DNA from: Dysosmobacter acutus
Lineage (GTDB): Bacteria; Bacillota; Clostridia; Oscillospirales; Oscillospiraceae
Length of the DNA stretch: 64,000 nt
Direction of reading: 5' to 3'
Assembly (NCBI RefSeq): GCF_018919205.1
Contig: NZ_JAHLQN010000001.1
Location: 310,001 to 374,000 of the forward strand
Numbering within the stretch: the first letter of the stretch is position 1; every line of letters begins with the position of its first letter. The notes under the pieces were generated by a model. The model was not told the DNA's origin. It saw only the letters and a list, made by a program, of their open reading frames with translations, and searched no databases. Made by a program: the position numbers and the translations under genes. This document shows positions 8,963 to 17,570 of the stretch, one piece after another.

Positions 8963-9636
8963 TCCCCAGTCTCCAGGCAATAGCCCACCATTCGGATGGT
9001 CTTGATCCTCACGCCGGAGCCCAGATGGGTCAGCTTGCGGCGCAAAAAGGAGATGTAGACCTCCACGTTGTTGTCCTCAGCCTCAGACTCATAGCCCCAG
9101 ACCTTCAGCAGCAGCTTCTCCTTGGGCACCACCAGCTTCTGATTCTGCATCAGCAGCTCCATGATGTCATACTCCTTCCGGGAGAGGCGGATGGACTGTG
9201 CGCCGCACAGCAGGGAAAAGGAGGACTGCTCAAGTTTCAGATCGCCGCAGGTCAAAACGCCCTCCTCCCGCAGCTCCGGCTGACGGCGGCAAAGCGCCCG
9301 GATGCAGGCCAGCAGCTCCCTTGGCTCAAAGGGCTTGGTGAGATAGTAGTCCGCCCCCGCGTCCAGGCCCTCCACCTTGTCGGCCGTGTCGGACCGGGCG
9401 GTGAGCATCAAGACCGGTGTCTTGTCCCCCTCTGCGCGCATGCGCCGCAGTACGTCGAACCCGCTCAGCCTTGGCAGCATCACATCCAGCAAAATCACAT
9501 CGTAAATGCCGGAGAGCGCGTTGTCCAGCCCCGACTCCCCGTCGTGACAGACGTCGGCGGTATAGCCGGCCATATCCACAATGTCCTCAAGTGTGGCCGC
9601 AAGGCGGACTTCATCTTCCACAATCAGGATACGCAT
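8959..9636 (-). CDS. OmpR/PhoB-type response regulator
   Basis: 225 aa. The receiver domain has the acidic pair near residues 8-9, the phospho-acceptor Asp near 51 (LLDVMLP), a Thr in LMLTA and a Lys in YLTKPFEP. A C-terminal winged-helix DNA-binding domain follows from about residue 125, ending in KTIRMVGYCLE. It overlaps the kinase gene by 4 nt. The pair lies just downstream of the GldG/ABC operon in the same orientation. It may sense or control envelope stress linked to that exporter; this link rests on position only. Confidence 0.93.
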   Translation of the reverse strand: MRILIVEDEVRLAATLEDIVDMAGYTADVCHDGESGLDNALSGIYDVILLDVMLPRLSGFDVLRRMRAEGDKTPVLMLTARSDTADKVEGLDAGADYYLTKPFEPRELLACIRALCRRQPELREEGVLTCGDLKLEQSSFSLLCGAQSIRLSRKEYDIMELLMQNQKLVVPKEKLLLKVWGYESEAEDNNVEVYISFLRRKLTHLGSGVRIKTIRMVGYCLETGE

Positions 9637-9725
9637 AGGCGTTTCTCCTCTCAGTCTGGTAGTGCATACGGGATGAGCGAAAAGGGCACCCTTTCAGCCG
9701 TCTCGGGCATGTCTCCTCCGATCAA

Positions 9726-9753
9726 AATCGGGAAGGGTTTCCCCTTCCCGATT
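9726..9753 (-). terminator. hairpin between the DUF4340 gene and the two-component genes
   Basis: AATCGGGAAGGG and CCCTTCCCGATT form a 12-bp perfect stem. It lies between the stop codon of the leftward DUF4340 gene and the start of the response regulator. The following T-run on the minus strand is short, so termination may be partial, allowing read-through into the two-component genes. Confidence 0.6.
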
Positions 9754-9784
9754 GTATCACTGCCGGCGTTTGCTGGCAAGCCGC

Positions 9785-10768
9785 TCAGGCGGGCAGGCCG
9801 CTCTGGGCTATGGACAGCAGCGCCTGCACCGAATCCTTGGCCACGCTGTAGATGGTGGTGTCGCCCTCCATCCGGGCGTAGTAGCCATTGCCGTCGGCAG
9901 CGGCGTTGCCCACCGACATCTTAAACGTGGTCTCAGAGCCGCCGTCGGGCACATAGTAAACCGTTATAGTCACCTGCGGGCTGCCCAGGCCGCACAGCGC
10001 CACCGCCTCATCGGTGGGCCGGTAGTCCACGCAGGCCGTGAATCGAAGGCCGGCCAGCTCATCGGCCAGGGCGCTCACCGTCTCATGATCCGTCATGTCG
10101 GTGTCGCCGAAAATCCAGGACGCCTCATCCCCGTCCTCCGCCTCCACGGAGAGCGTCAGGTCCTGGGCGGGGCTCTCCACACGCACGGAGCGCAGGTTCG
10201 CGCCGGTGAAGGTGGGGATATCCGGGATTTCCGCCATGTCGTAGATGCCTTTGTTCATACTCTCACGCAGTTCGTCGGACACCACGTACACGGTGTCGGA
10301 GTCCGATGTCTTCATATAATAGGACCCATCGGAGGTGGTCTTGCCGAAGAGCAGCACCGTCTCCTCTCCGCCGGCCGCCGCGGCCTTCAGCGATGCGGCG
10401 GGCTCCTCCAGGCCGTAGGCCTCCATGGTGTCTCCCTCCGTGATGGTCTGCATGGGGTGCAGATCGATGACAAGCTGGGATATCCTGTCCAGGTAGTATC
10501 CGTTCAGGGGAAAGTCCGGATCGTCCACCCAGTACCACTTGTCCGCCTCGTCCCTGGCAAAGGACAGGTTTACCTGTCCGTTGTCGTAGGAAATGGCGCT
10601 GTAGGTCTGGTCCTCCTCGGTCTCCAGCACCCGGGTGTCGGCCAGGTTCTGCTGCTCCTCCTGCCGGCGCTGTTCCTCCTTTGCGTTGCAGGAGCGGAGA
10701 AGCCATGTCAATGCCGCCAGCACAATCAATACGGCGGCCAGGGCCATCAGCGTCTTTTTCTGTCTCAT
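9785..10768 (-). CDS. DUF4340-domain membrane-anchored protein
   Basis: 327 aa from the ATG at 10768 (MRQKKTLMAL), chosen because a GGAGG site precedes it; a longer frame runs upstream into the GldG-like gene. One N-terminal membrane segment (about 5-25) anchors an extracytoplasmic domain with repeated DUF4340-like blocks (for example YGLEEPAASLK and CGLGSPQVTITV). DUF4340 proteins are regularly encoded next to GldF/GldG-type ABC exporters in clostridia, where they are thought to be accessory subunits. The gene directly follows the GldG-like gene, supporting one complex. Confidence 0.82.
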   Translation of the reverse strand: MRQKKTLMALAAVLIVLAALTWLLRSCNAKEEQRRQEEQQNLADTRVLETEEDQTYSAISYDNGQVNLSFARDEADKWYWVDDPDFPLNGYYLDRISQLVIDLHPMQTITEGDTMEAYGLEEPAASLKAAAAGGEETVLLFGKTTSDGSYYMKTSDSDTVYVVSDELRESMNKGIYDMAEIPDIPTFTGANLRSVRVESPAQDLTLSVEAEDGDEASWIFGDTDMTDHETVSALADELAGLRFTACVDYRPTDEAVALCGLGSPQVTITVYYVPDGGSETTFKMSVGNAAADGNGYYARMEGDTTIYSVAKDSVQALLSIAQSGLPA

Positions 10769-10784
10769 GGGAATCCTCCTTGCC

Positions 10785-12173
10785 CTAAAGTTTCCGGCGG
10801 CGCATCCAATGCACAAAGCCCACCGCTACCACCGCCAGCGGCACCACGAAGACGAACAGCACGCTCCAGATTCCGCCGGTGGTGATGGTGTTGCTGGACA
10901 CCTGGAGGCTCACCGGTTCAATGGAGAGGTTGGTGATGTCGTCGAAGCCCACGGTGGCCGCGTTCATGAAGAGGTCCAGGTTGGCGATGTTGGTGAAGCT
11001 CCCCGTGATCTGCCCGCTGATCATATTGCTGCAGCCGAACACGGTCAGCCGGGCGGTACCGCCCCCGGTCTCCTCGGTGGCCACGGCGCCCAGCACGTAG
11101 GTGCCCTCCGTCTGATCCGAATCATCCACCACGTTGACGCCGTGGTCGGAGGTGGTCAGGAAGGAGGAGACTGCGATGGTATCCCGGGCCGGATCGGTGA
11201 GCGTCATGCCCCGGGAGGAGAAAAGCAGCACCGTGGAATCGCCGGTGAGGCTGTGGGCCGCATCCACGGTCAGGTCGATTTCCGGAAAGATCACATAGGG
11301 GTTATTCTGATAGTAGCGCTGGGTATCGGCGATCAAGCCGGTGGTGGGGGAGATGCCGTATTGGGAAAGAACCCTGTTCCAGTTGGGCATCTCCGTCAGG
11401 TCCGCGCCCATCAGGTAGATCAGCTGCCCGCCGCCGGATAGGTAGCTGAGGATCAGCTCGGCCTCATCGTCGGCCAGATCGGACGCCGGTCCGTTGCAGA
11501 TCAGCAGGTCGCAGTCCTCCGGCACGCCGTCCATCAGCACATTGACCTCCTCCACGCTGAAATGGCTCTTTTTCATCAGATCCTCCACCGAGGCGGACAG
11601 ACTCTGCTCGGCGTGGTCGTTGATGGCATAGGCCCTTCGGGAGGACTCGGAGACCACCAGATCCACCGCGGAGGTCAGCTGGCCCTCGCAGTCAAAGGCG
11701 GTTTCGTTCCGCTCGCCGCTCATCATGTAGGTATAGATATCATACTCGATCAGATCGTCAATGGCAATGGTTTCCTGCCGCCCGGTGGCCTCACAGGCCA
11801 CCACGATGGTGTTGGCCTCCGCGCCGTAGGCGGAGAGCACGGAGGGGTAGGTGGTGGGGTTGGTGTACTCCACGCTCAGGCGGTCGCTGAGCTCCTTGTA
11901 CTGATCCAAAAACCGGACGATACGCTGGTCCATGGCGTCCTTGTTGGCCAGCACATGGATGGACACGTCCTCACTTAAGGCCGCCATGTACTCCACGGAG
12001 GTGTCGGTGATACGGTAGATGTTGTTGGGCGAGAGGTCCAGCTGGGTGTAGCGTGTGGGAATCTGAGCCACCAGCAGATTAAAGGCAACCACCACCGCCA
12101 CGGCCAGCGCGGCCGCGCCGGCGGAAAATGCCCCGCGCCGGGAGGCCCGGCTCTCTTTTTTCCGGATGTTCAT
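10785..12173 (-). CDS. GldG-like ABC transport auxiliary protein
   Basis: 462 aa with one membrane segment near the N-terminus (about 17-37) and another near the C-terminus (about 435-457). The large outside region between them resembles the ABC_transp_aux/GldG family, including LSYLSGGGQLIYLMG. In Bacteroidota, GldG acts with GldA and GldF in gliding and secretion. In clostridia the same gene set occurs without gliding and its cargo is unknown. It is encoded 12 nt after the permease gene. Together with the ATPase, permease and DUF4340 gene it forms a four-gene operon. Confidence 0.85.
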   Translation of the reverse strand: MNIRKKESRASRRGAFSAGAAALAVAVVVAFNLLVAQIPTRYTQLDLSPNNIYRITDTSVEYMAALSEDVSIHVLANKDAMDQRIVRFLDQYKELSDRLSVEYTNPTTYPSVLSAYGAEANTIVVACEATGRQETIAIDDLIEYDIYTYMMSGERNETAFDCEGQLTSAVDLVVSESSRRAYAINDHAEQSLSASVEDLMKKSHFSVEEVNVLMDGVPEDCDLLICNGPASDLADDEAELILSYLSGGGQLIYLMGADLTEMPNWNRVLSQYGISPTTGLIADTQRYYQNNPYVIFPEIDLTVDAAHSLTGDSTVLLFSSRGMTLTDPARDTIAVSSFLTTSDHGVNVVDDSDQTEGTYVLGAVATEETGGGTARLTVFGCSNMISGQITGSFTNIANLDLFMNAATVGFDDITNLSIEPVSLQVSSNTITTGGIWSVLFVFVVPLAVVAVGFVHWMRRRKL

Positions 12174-12185
12174 CTCCCCACCTCC

Positions 12186-13052
12186 TCAGCTCCAGCGCCG
12201 CTTCTGGACCACCTGAACCGTCAGGAAGACCATCAGCGCCGCAACGGAGACATACATGGCAAGGCCCGCCACGTCAAAGACCTGGTTGTTGACAAAATTG
12301 GTGAAAACCCCGCTCAGGCTGAACTTCCCCAGGGCGTTGGGCAGCAGCGACGCAAACGCGGAGGAGTCCTTCAGATAAAAGCCCACAATGGCCGCGGCCC
12401 CAAGCGCCAGCACGGAACCGGACACCTTGTGGCTGCCGGACAGGGACTGAAGCAGCAGACAAACCAAAATCAGGATCACAAGAAGACCTATGAGGGACCC
12501 GGAGGCGGTGGTGGGAAGATAGTCGATCAGCCCGTCCCACAAATACAGCACCAGCAGCGCGCCGAAGGTTCCCACGGCGGCGATGATCTGACTCTCCGTC
12601 AGGGCGGAGATGAACAGACCCACCGCAATCTCCACTGCGCCGTAGAGGAAGAAGGCAAGCACCGCGCTGTAGTCCGCCTTCAGATAAGCCGTGCCGTTCA
12701 TGGCGATGATCAGCGGACACAGACAGGAGATCAGCACGGGGATCAGGTACACGGTGAGCATGGCAAGATACTTGCCCATCACCACCTCCGTCACGCTGAC
12801 CGGCGCGGTCAAAAGCAGCTGGTCCGTACGGCTGTGGCGCTCCTCCGCCATGGAGCGCATGGTCAGTATGGGCACAATGACCATGAAGATAAACAGCGTA
12901 GAGGCCAGGGAGTAGGAGAAATAAGGGTAGCCGGAAAAGAGATTGTAGGCCATGAAATAGACGCCGATAAAGGCCACCATCACCGCGATGCAGAGGTAGC
13001 CGATCATGGAGTTGAAATAGGAGCTCAGCTCCCGCTTGTAGATGGCTTTCAC
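12186..13052 (-). CDS. ABC transporter permease (GldF-like / ABC-2 type)
   Basis: 288 aa with six predicted membrane segments. The N-terminal MKAIYKRELSSYF and the early ILTMRSMAEERHSRTDQLL block are typical of ABC-2/GldF permeases. It should pair with the ATPase encoded just upstream, whose stop overlaps this start by 4 nt, to form an exporter in the cytoplasmic membrane. The GldG-like subunit follows. The exported substrate cannot be deduced from sequence. Confidence 0.9.
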   Translation of the reverse strand: MKAIYKRELSSYFNSMIGYLCIAVMVAFIGVYFMAYNLFSGYPYFSYSLASTLFIFMVIVPILTMRSMAEERHSRTDQLLLTAPVSVTEVVMGKYLAMLTVYLIPVLISCLCPLIIAMNGTAYLKADYSAVLAFFLYGAVEIAVGLFISALTESQIIAAVGTFGALLVLYLWDGLIDYLPTTASGSLIGLLVILILVCLLLQSLSGSHKVSGSVLALGAAAIVGFYLKDSSAFASLLPNALGKFSLSGVFTNFVNNQVFDVAGLAMYVSVAALMVFLTVQVVQKRRWS

Positions 13053-14044
13053 GCCTGGTCTCCTCCTTCCTCATCCGGTACGCGGCCCGCCGCTTCCTCA
13101 GCGTCCCCGTCCTCCTCCCGGCCGCCACGGGTCAGCTCAAGGAACACCTCCTCCAGCGAGGCAATGCGGGGCGTCAGCTCTATCAGGGGGCAGTCCGCCG
13201 CCGCAAAGGCGCGGAACAGCTGCTCCCGCACGTCCCCGGCGGCGGTGAGCTCCACCGCCACGGTGGACTCCGTCTTGGGCGACACCGTCTTTCCGGTCAC
13301 TCCGGGAATCCCATTCAGGATTTCCTCCACCTGCTCACGGCCTCCCTTGGCCTCCAGGTCCACCGTGTGGGCGCCGGACAGGTGCTCCTCCAGGTTTTCC
13401 GGCGTGTCGCAGGCCACCAATTTCCCCTTGTGGATGATGAGGATGTGATCGCACACGGCCCGCACCTCCGAGAGGATATGGGAGGAGAGGATCACTGTGT
13501 GCTCCCGGGCCAGGCGGCGGATCAGGTCCCGGATTTCGATGATCTGCTTGGGGTCCAGGCCCACCGTGGGCTCATCTAAGATGATGATCTTAGGAAAGCC
13601 CAAAATGGCCTGTCCAAGGCCCACGCGCTGGCGGTAGCCCTTGGAGAGGTTCCGGATCAGCCGCCCCGTCACCTCCTCCAGATGGGTCAGCGCCACCACC
13701 TGGGCAATCTGGTTCTCCTGCTCCGCCCTGGGGATCTTTTTCAGCTGGGCGCAAAAGCGCAGGTACTCCCGCACCGTCATCTCCGGATACACCGGAGGAA
13801 TTTCCGGCAGGTACCCAATGCAGCGCCGGGCCGCCTCCGGCTCCTCCAGGATGTTGTGCCCCTCGATGAGCACCTCGCCCTCAGTGGCGGCCAGGTAGCC
13901 GGTCATGATGTTCATAGTGGTGGATTTTCCGGCTCCGTTGGGTCCCAAAAAGCCGTAAATCTGTCCGTCGGCCACCGTAAAGCTCAAATGGTCCACCGCG
14001 CAGTGGTCCCCATATCGCTTTACCAGATTCCTGACTTCAATCAA
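13049..14044 (-). CDS. ABC transporter ATP-binding protein (GldA-like)
   Basis: 331 aa from a TTG at 14044 (MIEVRNLVKRYG), chosen because GGAGG lies 8 nt upstream and homologous ATPases begin here; the open frame extends a further 68 codons without family similarity. Walker A is GPNGAGKST, the signature is NLSKGYRQRVGLGQA and Walker B is IIILDEPTVGLDP. It energises the GldF-like permease. A C-terminal extension of about 90 aa after the ATPase core is normal for this exporter family. Confidence 0.9.
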   Translation of the reverse strand: MIEVRNLVKRYGDHCAVDHLSFTVADGQIYGFLGPNGAGKSTTMNIMTGYLAATEGEVLIEGHNILEEPEAARRCIGYLPEIPPVYPEMTVREYLRFCAQLKKIPRAEQENQIAQVVALTHLEEVTGRLIRNLSKGYRQRVGLGQAILGFPKIIILDEPTVGLDPKQIIEIRDLIRRLAREHTVILSSHILSEVRAVCDHILIIHKGKLVACDTPENLEEHLSGAHTVDLEAKGGREQVEEILNGIPGVTGKTVSPKTESTVAVELTAAGDVREQLFRAFAAADCPLIELTPRIASLEEVFLELTRGGREEDGDAEEAAGRVPDEEGGDQA

Positions 14045-14391
14045 ACTACCATCCTCCTTCAGCGCACAGGCGCCATATCGCTTGAGGATATCAGTATAGG
14101 CGTTCTTTCTTAAAGAAAGCTTAAGCCCAAACTGATTATATTTTATCCGGAAAAATCGTTTGCTCTCCGGAATTCTGTAAACTCTCTCAATTTGTTCACA
14201 ATTTTTCAAGGTTATTTTCAGACTTCTCCGGTATACTGTCCTCAACATCAGGAAGGATTCTCCCCCTCACCTGGTGTGGCAAACTTTTTTCATTTCTTTT
14301 CTCTTGTTTCTCTCCGTGGCCCCGGGATTCTCCGCCCGGGCCGCAAAAAAGGAGGGCCCTCAATGGGCCCTCCTTTTTTCCTCAATTTCCA
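14045..14391 (-). promoter_or_regulatory. upstream region of the ABC exporter operon
   Basis: No gene is supported here. Read leftwards, a TATAAT sits at 14135-14140 with only a weak -35 (GCAAAC-like) 17 nt before it. A near-perfect palindrome CTTTCTTAAAGAAAG lies at about 14106-14120, between that -10 and the TTG start. It would be in the transcribed leader or act as an operator. The right end contains the terminator of the next gene. Confidence 0.4.
14345..14379 (-). terminator. bidirectional intrinsic terminator
   Basis: GGAGGGCCC and GGGCCCTCC form a stem with A6 on one side and T6 on the other. It closes the leftward small membrane-protein gene ending at 14392. Confidence 0.85.
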
Positions 14392-14718
14392 TTAAAAAAA
14401 TGCAAACAGCAGGTTCAGCGCCACAGCAAATACCACCAGAAGCCCCGCCGTCTGTTCCCGCTCCGGACGGCAGAAGCGCAGCGTGACGCCGGCGACGGCG
14501 GGCAAAAAGCAAATCCAGGCCCACAGGGCCTTGAAGCGCATGTTGTCCGGCTGCGCGCTGGCATTGATCAGCGCCAACAAAAACGCAATGAACACCGCCA
14601 CCAAAAAAAGCGCCGTGCGCCAGCTCTGTCCCTTGAGGATAAACATCAACCCACAGACCAGAACACTGACAAGCGCGAAAGAAATCAAGAAAATCCAAAG
14701 TACCGCGATACAAGCCAC
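14392..14718 (-). CDS. small integral membrane protein, unknown function
   Basis: 108 aa with three or four hydrophobic segments (about 5-27, 35-52, 65-82 and 90-107). I recognise no family motif. The codon use resembles that of neighbouring genes, and a terminator follows directly, which supports it as a real gene. It is monocistronic, facing away from the hydrogenase. Confidence 0.55.
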   Translation of the reverse strand: MACIAVLWIFLISFALVSVLVCGLMFILKGQSWRTALFLVAVFIAFLLALINASAQPDNMRFKALWAWICFLPAVAGVTLRFCRPEREQTAGLLVVFAVALNLLFAFF

Positions 14719-14868
14719 CTCCCGCTTTCAGCTGTTTCAGCGGAGGACATTATATCAAATTTCAATCCATTGGGCAAGCGGTGTGCAGGAAAAACTCCCC
14801 CATCCGCAAATTTCCCTCTGATTTCGGGCTTTTTGCGGCAGGTTTTACAATAATACAGGGATTCCCTC

Positions 14869-14896
14869 TTGCAAACGCAGCCGTATTTGTTATAAT
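14869..14896 (+). promoter_or_regulatory. promoter of the [FeFe] hydrogenase gene
   Basis: TTGCAA at 14869-14874, a 16-nt spacer, then a perfect TATAAT at 14891-14896. It points at the hydrogenase gene starting at 15070. Confidence 0.65.
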
Positions 14897-14907
14897 CAGG
14901 TATAGGG

Positions 14908-14925
14908 TCGTGAATGATTTCACAA
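14908..14925 (+). promoter_or_regulatory. Rex-like redox operator
   Basis: The 18-bp inverted repeat TCGTGAA-TGAT-TTCACAA matches the Rex consensus of Gram-positive bacteria (TTGTGAA-N4-TTCACAA) at all but one arm position. It starts 12 nt after the -10 box, overlapping the likely transcription start. Rex represses fermentative and hydrogenase genes when NADH/NAD+ is low, which fits the gene that follows. Confidence 0.65.
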
Positions 14926-15069
14926 AGATGCCATTCTGATGGCCGCATTGCTGTTTGTCCGCCGCCGCGCCATTCGGGTCACACCGATAAAAAGCCCCGC
15001 GCGTTCACAGCAGCTTCACTGCGCAGCTTTGCTCACGCCACTTTCTGATGAATCAATGGAGGACTATTC

Positions 15070-16602
15070 GTGAGAGGTATTCACAGCGCGGTGGATGACA
15101 TCCGCCGAAAGGTTTTCACAGAGGTCGCCCGCCTGGCCTACGAGGGCGGGGACTATTCCCGGATTGACCTGATCCCCTATAAAATTGTTCCCGGCGAGGT
15201 GGGAAAGTTCCGCCACAACATCTTTCTGGAGCGTGCCATAGTCACCGAGCGGCTGCGGCTGGCCTGCGGGCTTCCCCTGCGCCCGGCCAGCGTCCACTCT
15301 CCGGCCAGCGACGGCATTGAGGAGGCCGCACTGCCGGAGAAGTACTATGAGCCGCCCCTCATCAACATCATCTCCTTTGCCTGCAACGCCTGCCCGCCCA
15401 AGGAAATCCGCATCTCCAACAACTGTCAGGGCTGTATGTCCCACCCCTGTCAGGCGGTTTGCCCCAAAGATGCCGTGATCATCGGCAAAGACAACAGGTG
15501 CTCCATCGACCAGGACAAGTGCATCAAGTGCGGCAAGTGCCAGCGCCAGTGCCCTTACAACGCCATCAGCAAGTTGGAGCGGCCCTGCGCCGCGGCCTGC
15601 GGTATGGACGCCATCGGCTCCGACGAGTACGGCCACGCCAGGATCGACTACGACAAATGCGTCTCCTGCGGCATGTGCCTGGTGAACTGCCCCTTTGCAG
15701 CCATTGCAGACAAGAGCCAGATTTTCCAGCTGATCCACGCCATCAAATCCGGCGCCGAGGTGGTGGCCTGTGTGGCGCCCGCCTTTGTGGGCCAGTTCGG
15801 TCCTGATGCCACTCCCGCCAAGCTGAAGGAGGCCATGCGCATCCTGGGCTTTTCCGAGACGGTGGAGGTGGCCATCGGCGCGGACCTGTGCACCATTGAG
15901 GAGGCCAACGACTTTTTGGAAAACGTACCCGCCAACCAGCCATTTATGGGTACCTCCTGCTGCCCGGCGTGGAGCGTGATGGCAAAAAAGCTGTTCCCCG
16001 AATTTAAGGACTACATCTCCATGGCTCTGACGCCCATGGTGCTTACCGCGCGGCTGGTCAAGCGCCGCAAGCCCAATGCCAAGATCGTCTTTGTGGGCCC
16101 CTGCGCGGCCAAAAAATTAGAGGCCTCCCGCCAGAGCGTCCGGTCCTACGTGGATTTTGTGCTGACCTTTGAGGAGCTCCGGGGCATGTTCGACGCCAAG
16201 GGCATTGACTTTACGCAGATTGCGGGCGATCCCGAGGAGGAGTTTACTGACGGCACCGGCTCCGGACGCGGCTTTGCCGTGGGCGGCGGCGTGGCCCAGG
16301 CGGTGAAGGACGCCATCCACCGGATCGACCCGGAGCGGGAGGTCAAGATCGACTATGGCGACGGCCTGAAGGAGTGCCGGAAGATGCTGATGCTGGCCAA
16401 GGCCGGCAAGCGGGACGGCTATCTGCTGGAAGGCATGGGCTGCCCCGGAGGCTGCGTGGCCGGAGCCGGCACCATCACCCCCGTGGCCTCTGCCGCGCTC
16501 AACGTCCGCTCCTACAAGGAGCAGGCGGGTGAACAAAACTCACTGGACAGCAAGTATGCAGCCCGGCTGAAGGAATACGAGAAATTTGAATCCCCCCAAT
16601 AG
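15070..16602 (+). CDS. monomeric [FeFe] hydrogenase, group B type
   Basis: 510 aa, GTG start 7 nt after GGAGG. Two ferredoxin-like [4Fe-4S] domains lie at about 119-165 and 197-210 (CIKCGKCQRQC and CVSCGMCLVNC), with extra Cys residues at about 105-131 and 173-177. The catalytic H-cluster motifs follow: TSCCPAW (295-301), GPCAAKK (343-349) and EGMGCPGGC (454-462). The variants of the second and third motifs suit group B enzymes. It should reduce protons or oxidise hydrogen with ferredoxin in the cytoplasm. The HydE/F/G maturases are not in this window. Confidence 0.92.
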   Translation: MRGIHSAVDDIRRKVFTEVARLAYEGGDYSRIDLIPYKIVPGEVGKFRHNIFLERAIVTERLRLACGLPLRPASVHSPASDGIEEAALPEKYYEPPLINIISFACNACPPKEIRISNNCQGCMSHPCQAVCPKDAVIIGKDNRCSIDQDKCIKCGKCQRQCPYNAISKLERPCAAACGMDAIGSDEYGHARIDYDKCVSCGMCLVNCPFAAIADKSQIFQLIHAIKSGAEVVACVAPAFVGQFGPDATPAKLKEAMRILGFSETVEVAIGADLCTIEEANDFLENVPANQPFMGTSCCPAWSVMAKKLFPEFKDYISMALTPMVLTARLVKRRKPNAKIVFVGPCAAKKLEASRQSVRSYVDFVLTFEELRGMFDAKGIDFTQIAGDPEEEFTDGTGSGRGFAVGGGVAQAVKDAIHRIDPEREVKIDYGDGLKECRKMLMLAKAGKRDGYLLEGMGCPGGCVAGAGTITPVASAALNVRSYKEQAGEQNSLDSKYAARLKEYEKFESPQ

Positions 16603-16613
16603 GGTTCTTCCAT

Positions 16614-16651
16614 AAGGAATGGCGGCGGAGCATGCTCCGCCGCCATTCCTT
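16614..16651 (+). terminator. bidirectional terminator between convergent genes
   Basis: A perfect 19-bp inverted repeat (AAGGAATGGCGGCGGAGCA and its complement) lies between the hydrogenase and the leftward gene, overlapping the latter's stop codon. Confidence 0.8.
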
Positions 16652-17529
16652 CAATTTCGTTTGCGCCGCATGACCGAAAGCATCAGCAGCGTCACACCGC
16701 TGACTCCCAACACCAGCACCACGGCAATCCAGAGGCTGGAATCCGCCGTCTCCGGAGCGGTTTGCAGGGTGGAGGAACTCCCCTCCTCTCCCACTGGGAA
16801 CTCAAGGACCGCCTTGGGATAGAAGTCGTACTCCGTCCCCCGCATTTGTGGAAGGCCGCTGTCGGCCGGGTCGTGGAGACAGACCCAGCCCCGCATCCCC
16901 ATGTGGTAGGGCACATGGCCCCAGACCTGCCCATCCTCGTCGGTCCAGGTTTCGCTGAAGGCCACCGGATAGTCCTGATCCCCCTTGATTTCGCCGATAA
17001 ATGAACCGGAACCGGGGTACTCGTAAAGGCACAGGGTCTGATCGGTTAGCAGGCTGTCGTATCCGCCCCCATACGCGGCAAAGTCCGCCCCGTGCTCCTC
17101 CTCAAAGGAGCGCTGATCGTAGCGCACGGTCATCTCGCTCATCCGAACCCAGCCTGTGCCGCCATCATCGCCGGTTTTCCAGCTCATCAGGTCTCCGTCG
17201 GTGCCGGTGGTGTACTCCGCCACCCCCCACAGCTGGCCCTCATAGGAGAGGGTGAAATCGATATACATCAGATGCTCATTCTGAATCTCGCCCAAGGTTT
17301 TGCCGACCACAAATCCATTCTCCCCCCGCTCGATCGCCTCCTGTCCAAGGGGCTCCTTGTAGAGACAAACGCTGCCCCGGGGGCTGTTGGCATAGTAGCT
17401 GCGCCCTTCGTGCTGCGCCTCGTCCATGTGCTTATTTAAAAAGTCATCCTCCGGCACCCAGATCACATCCGCTGCCGCCCAGGTGGTCATACAGACGATC
17501 AGCAGCAGCCATACCGCCAAGCGTTTCAT
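16651..17529 (-). CDS. secreted, membrane-anchored protein with SH3-like segments
   Basis: 292 aa from the ATG at 17529, preceded by AGGAGG; an open frame upstream is not supported. A signal peptide (about 1-21, ending WAAA) is followed by an outside region with two similar blocks that contain LYEYPGSGS and LYKEPLGQ, reminiscent of bacterial SH3-like domains. A C-terminal membrane helix (about 265-285) ends in RRKRN. It is probably a surface protein anchored by this helix. Function unknown. It lies convergent to the hydrogenase and downstream of the MFS pair, 41 nt away. Confidence 0.6.
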   Translation of the reverse strand: MKRLAVWLLLIVCMTTWAAADVIWVPEDDFLNKHMDEAQHEGRSYYANSPRGSVCLYKEPLGQEAIERGENGFVVGKTLGEIQNEHLMYIDFTLSYEGQLWGVAEYTTGTDGDLMSWKTGDDGGTGWVRMSEMTVRYDQRSFEEEHGADFAAYGGGYDSLLTDQTLCLYEYPGSGSFIGEIKGDQDYPVAFSETWTDEDGQVWGHVPYHMGMRGWVCLHDPADSGLPQMRGTEYDFYPKAVLEFPVGEEGSSSTLQTAPETADSSLWIAVVLVLGVSGVTLLMLSVMRRKRN

Positions 17530-17570
17530 CACAAATCCTCCTTTTTGTCGGCGGCATGCCGCCCTCCTCT

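Larger units (their letters stand above)
14719..15069 (+). promoter_or_regulatory. intergenic region upstream of the hydrogenase
   Basis: No coding region is supported. It holds the divergent promoter region of the small membrane gene and, on the plus strand, a well-formed promoter (14869-14896) and a Rex-like inverted repeat (14908-14925). The predicted transcript leader to the hydrogenase start is about 165 nt. Confidence 0.5.
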
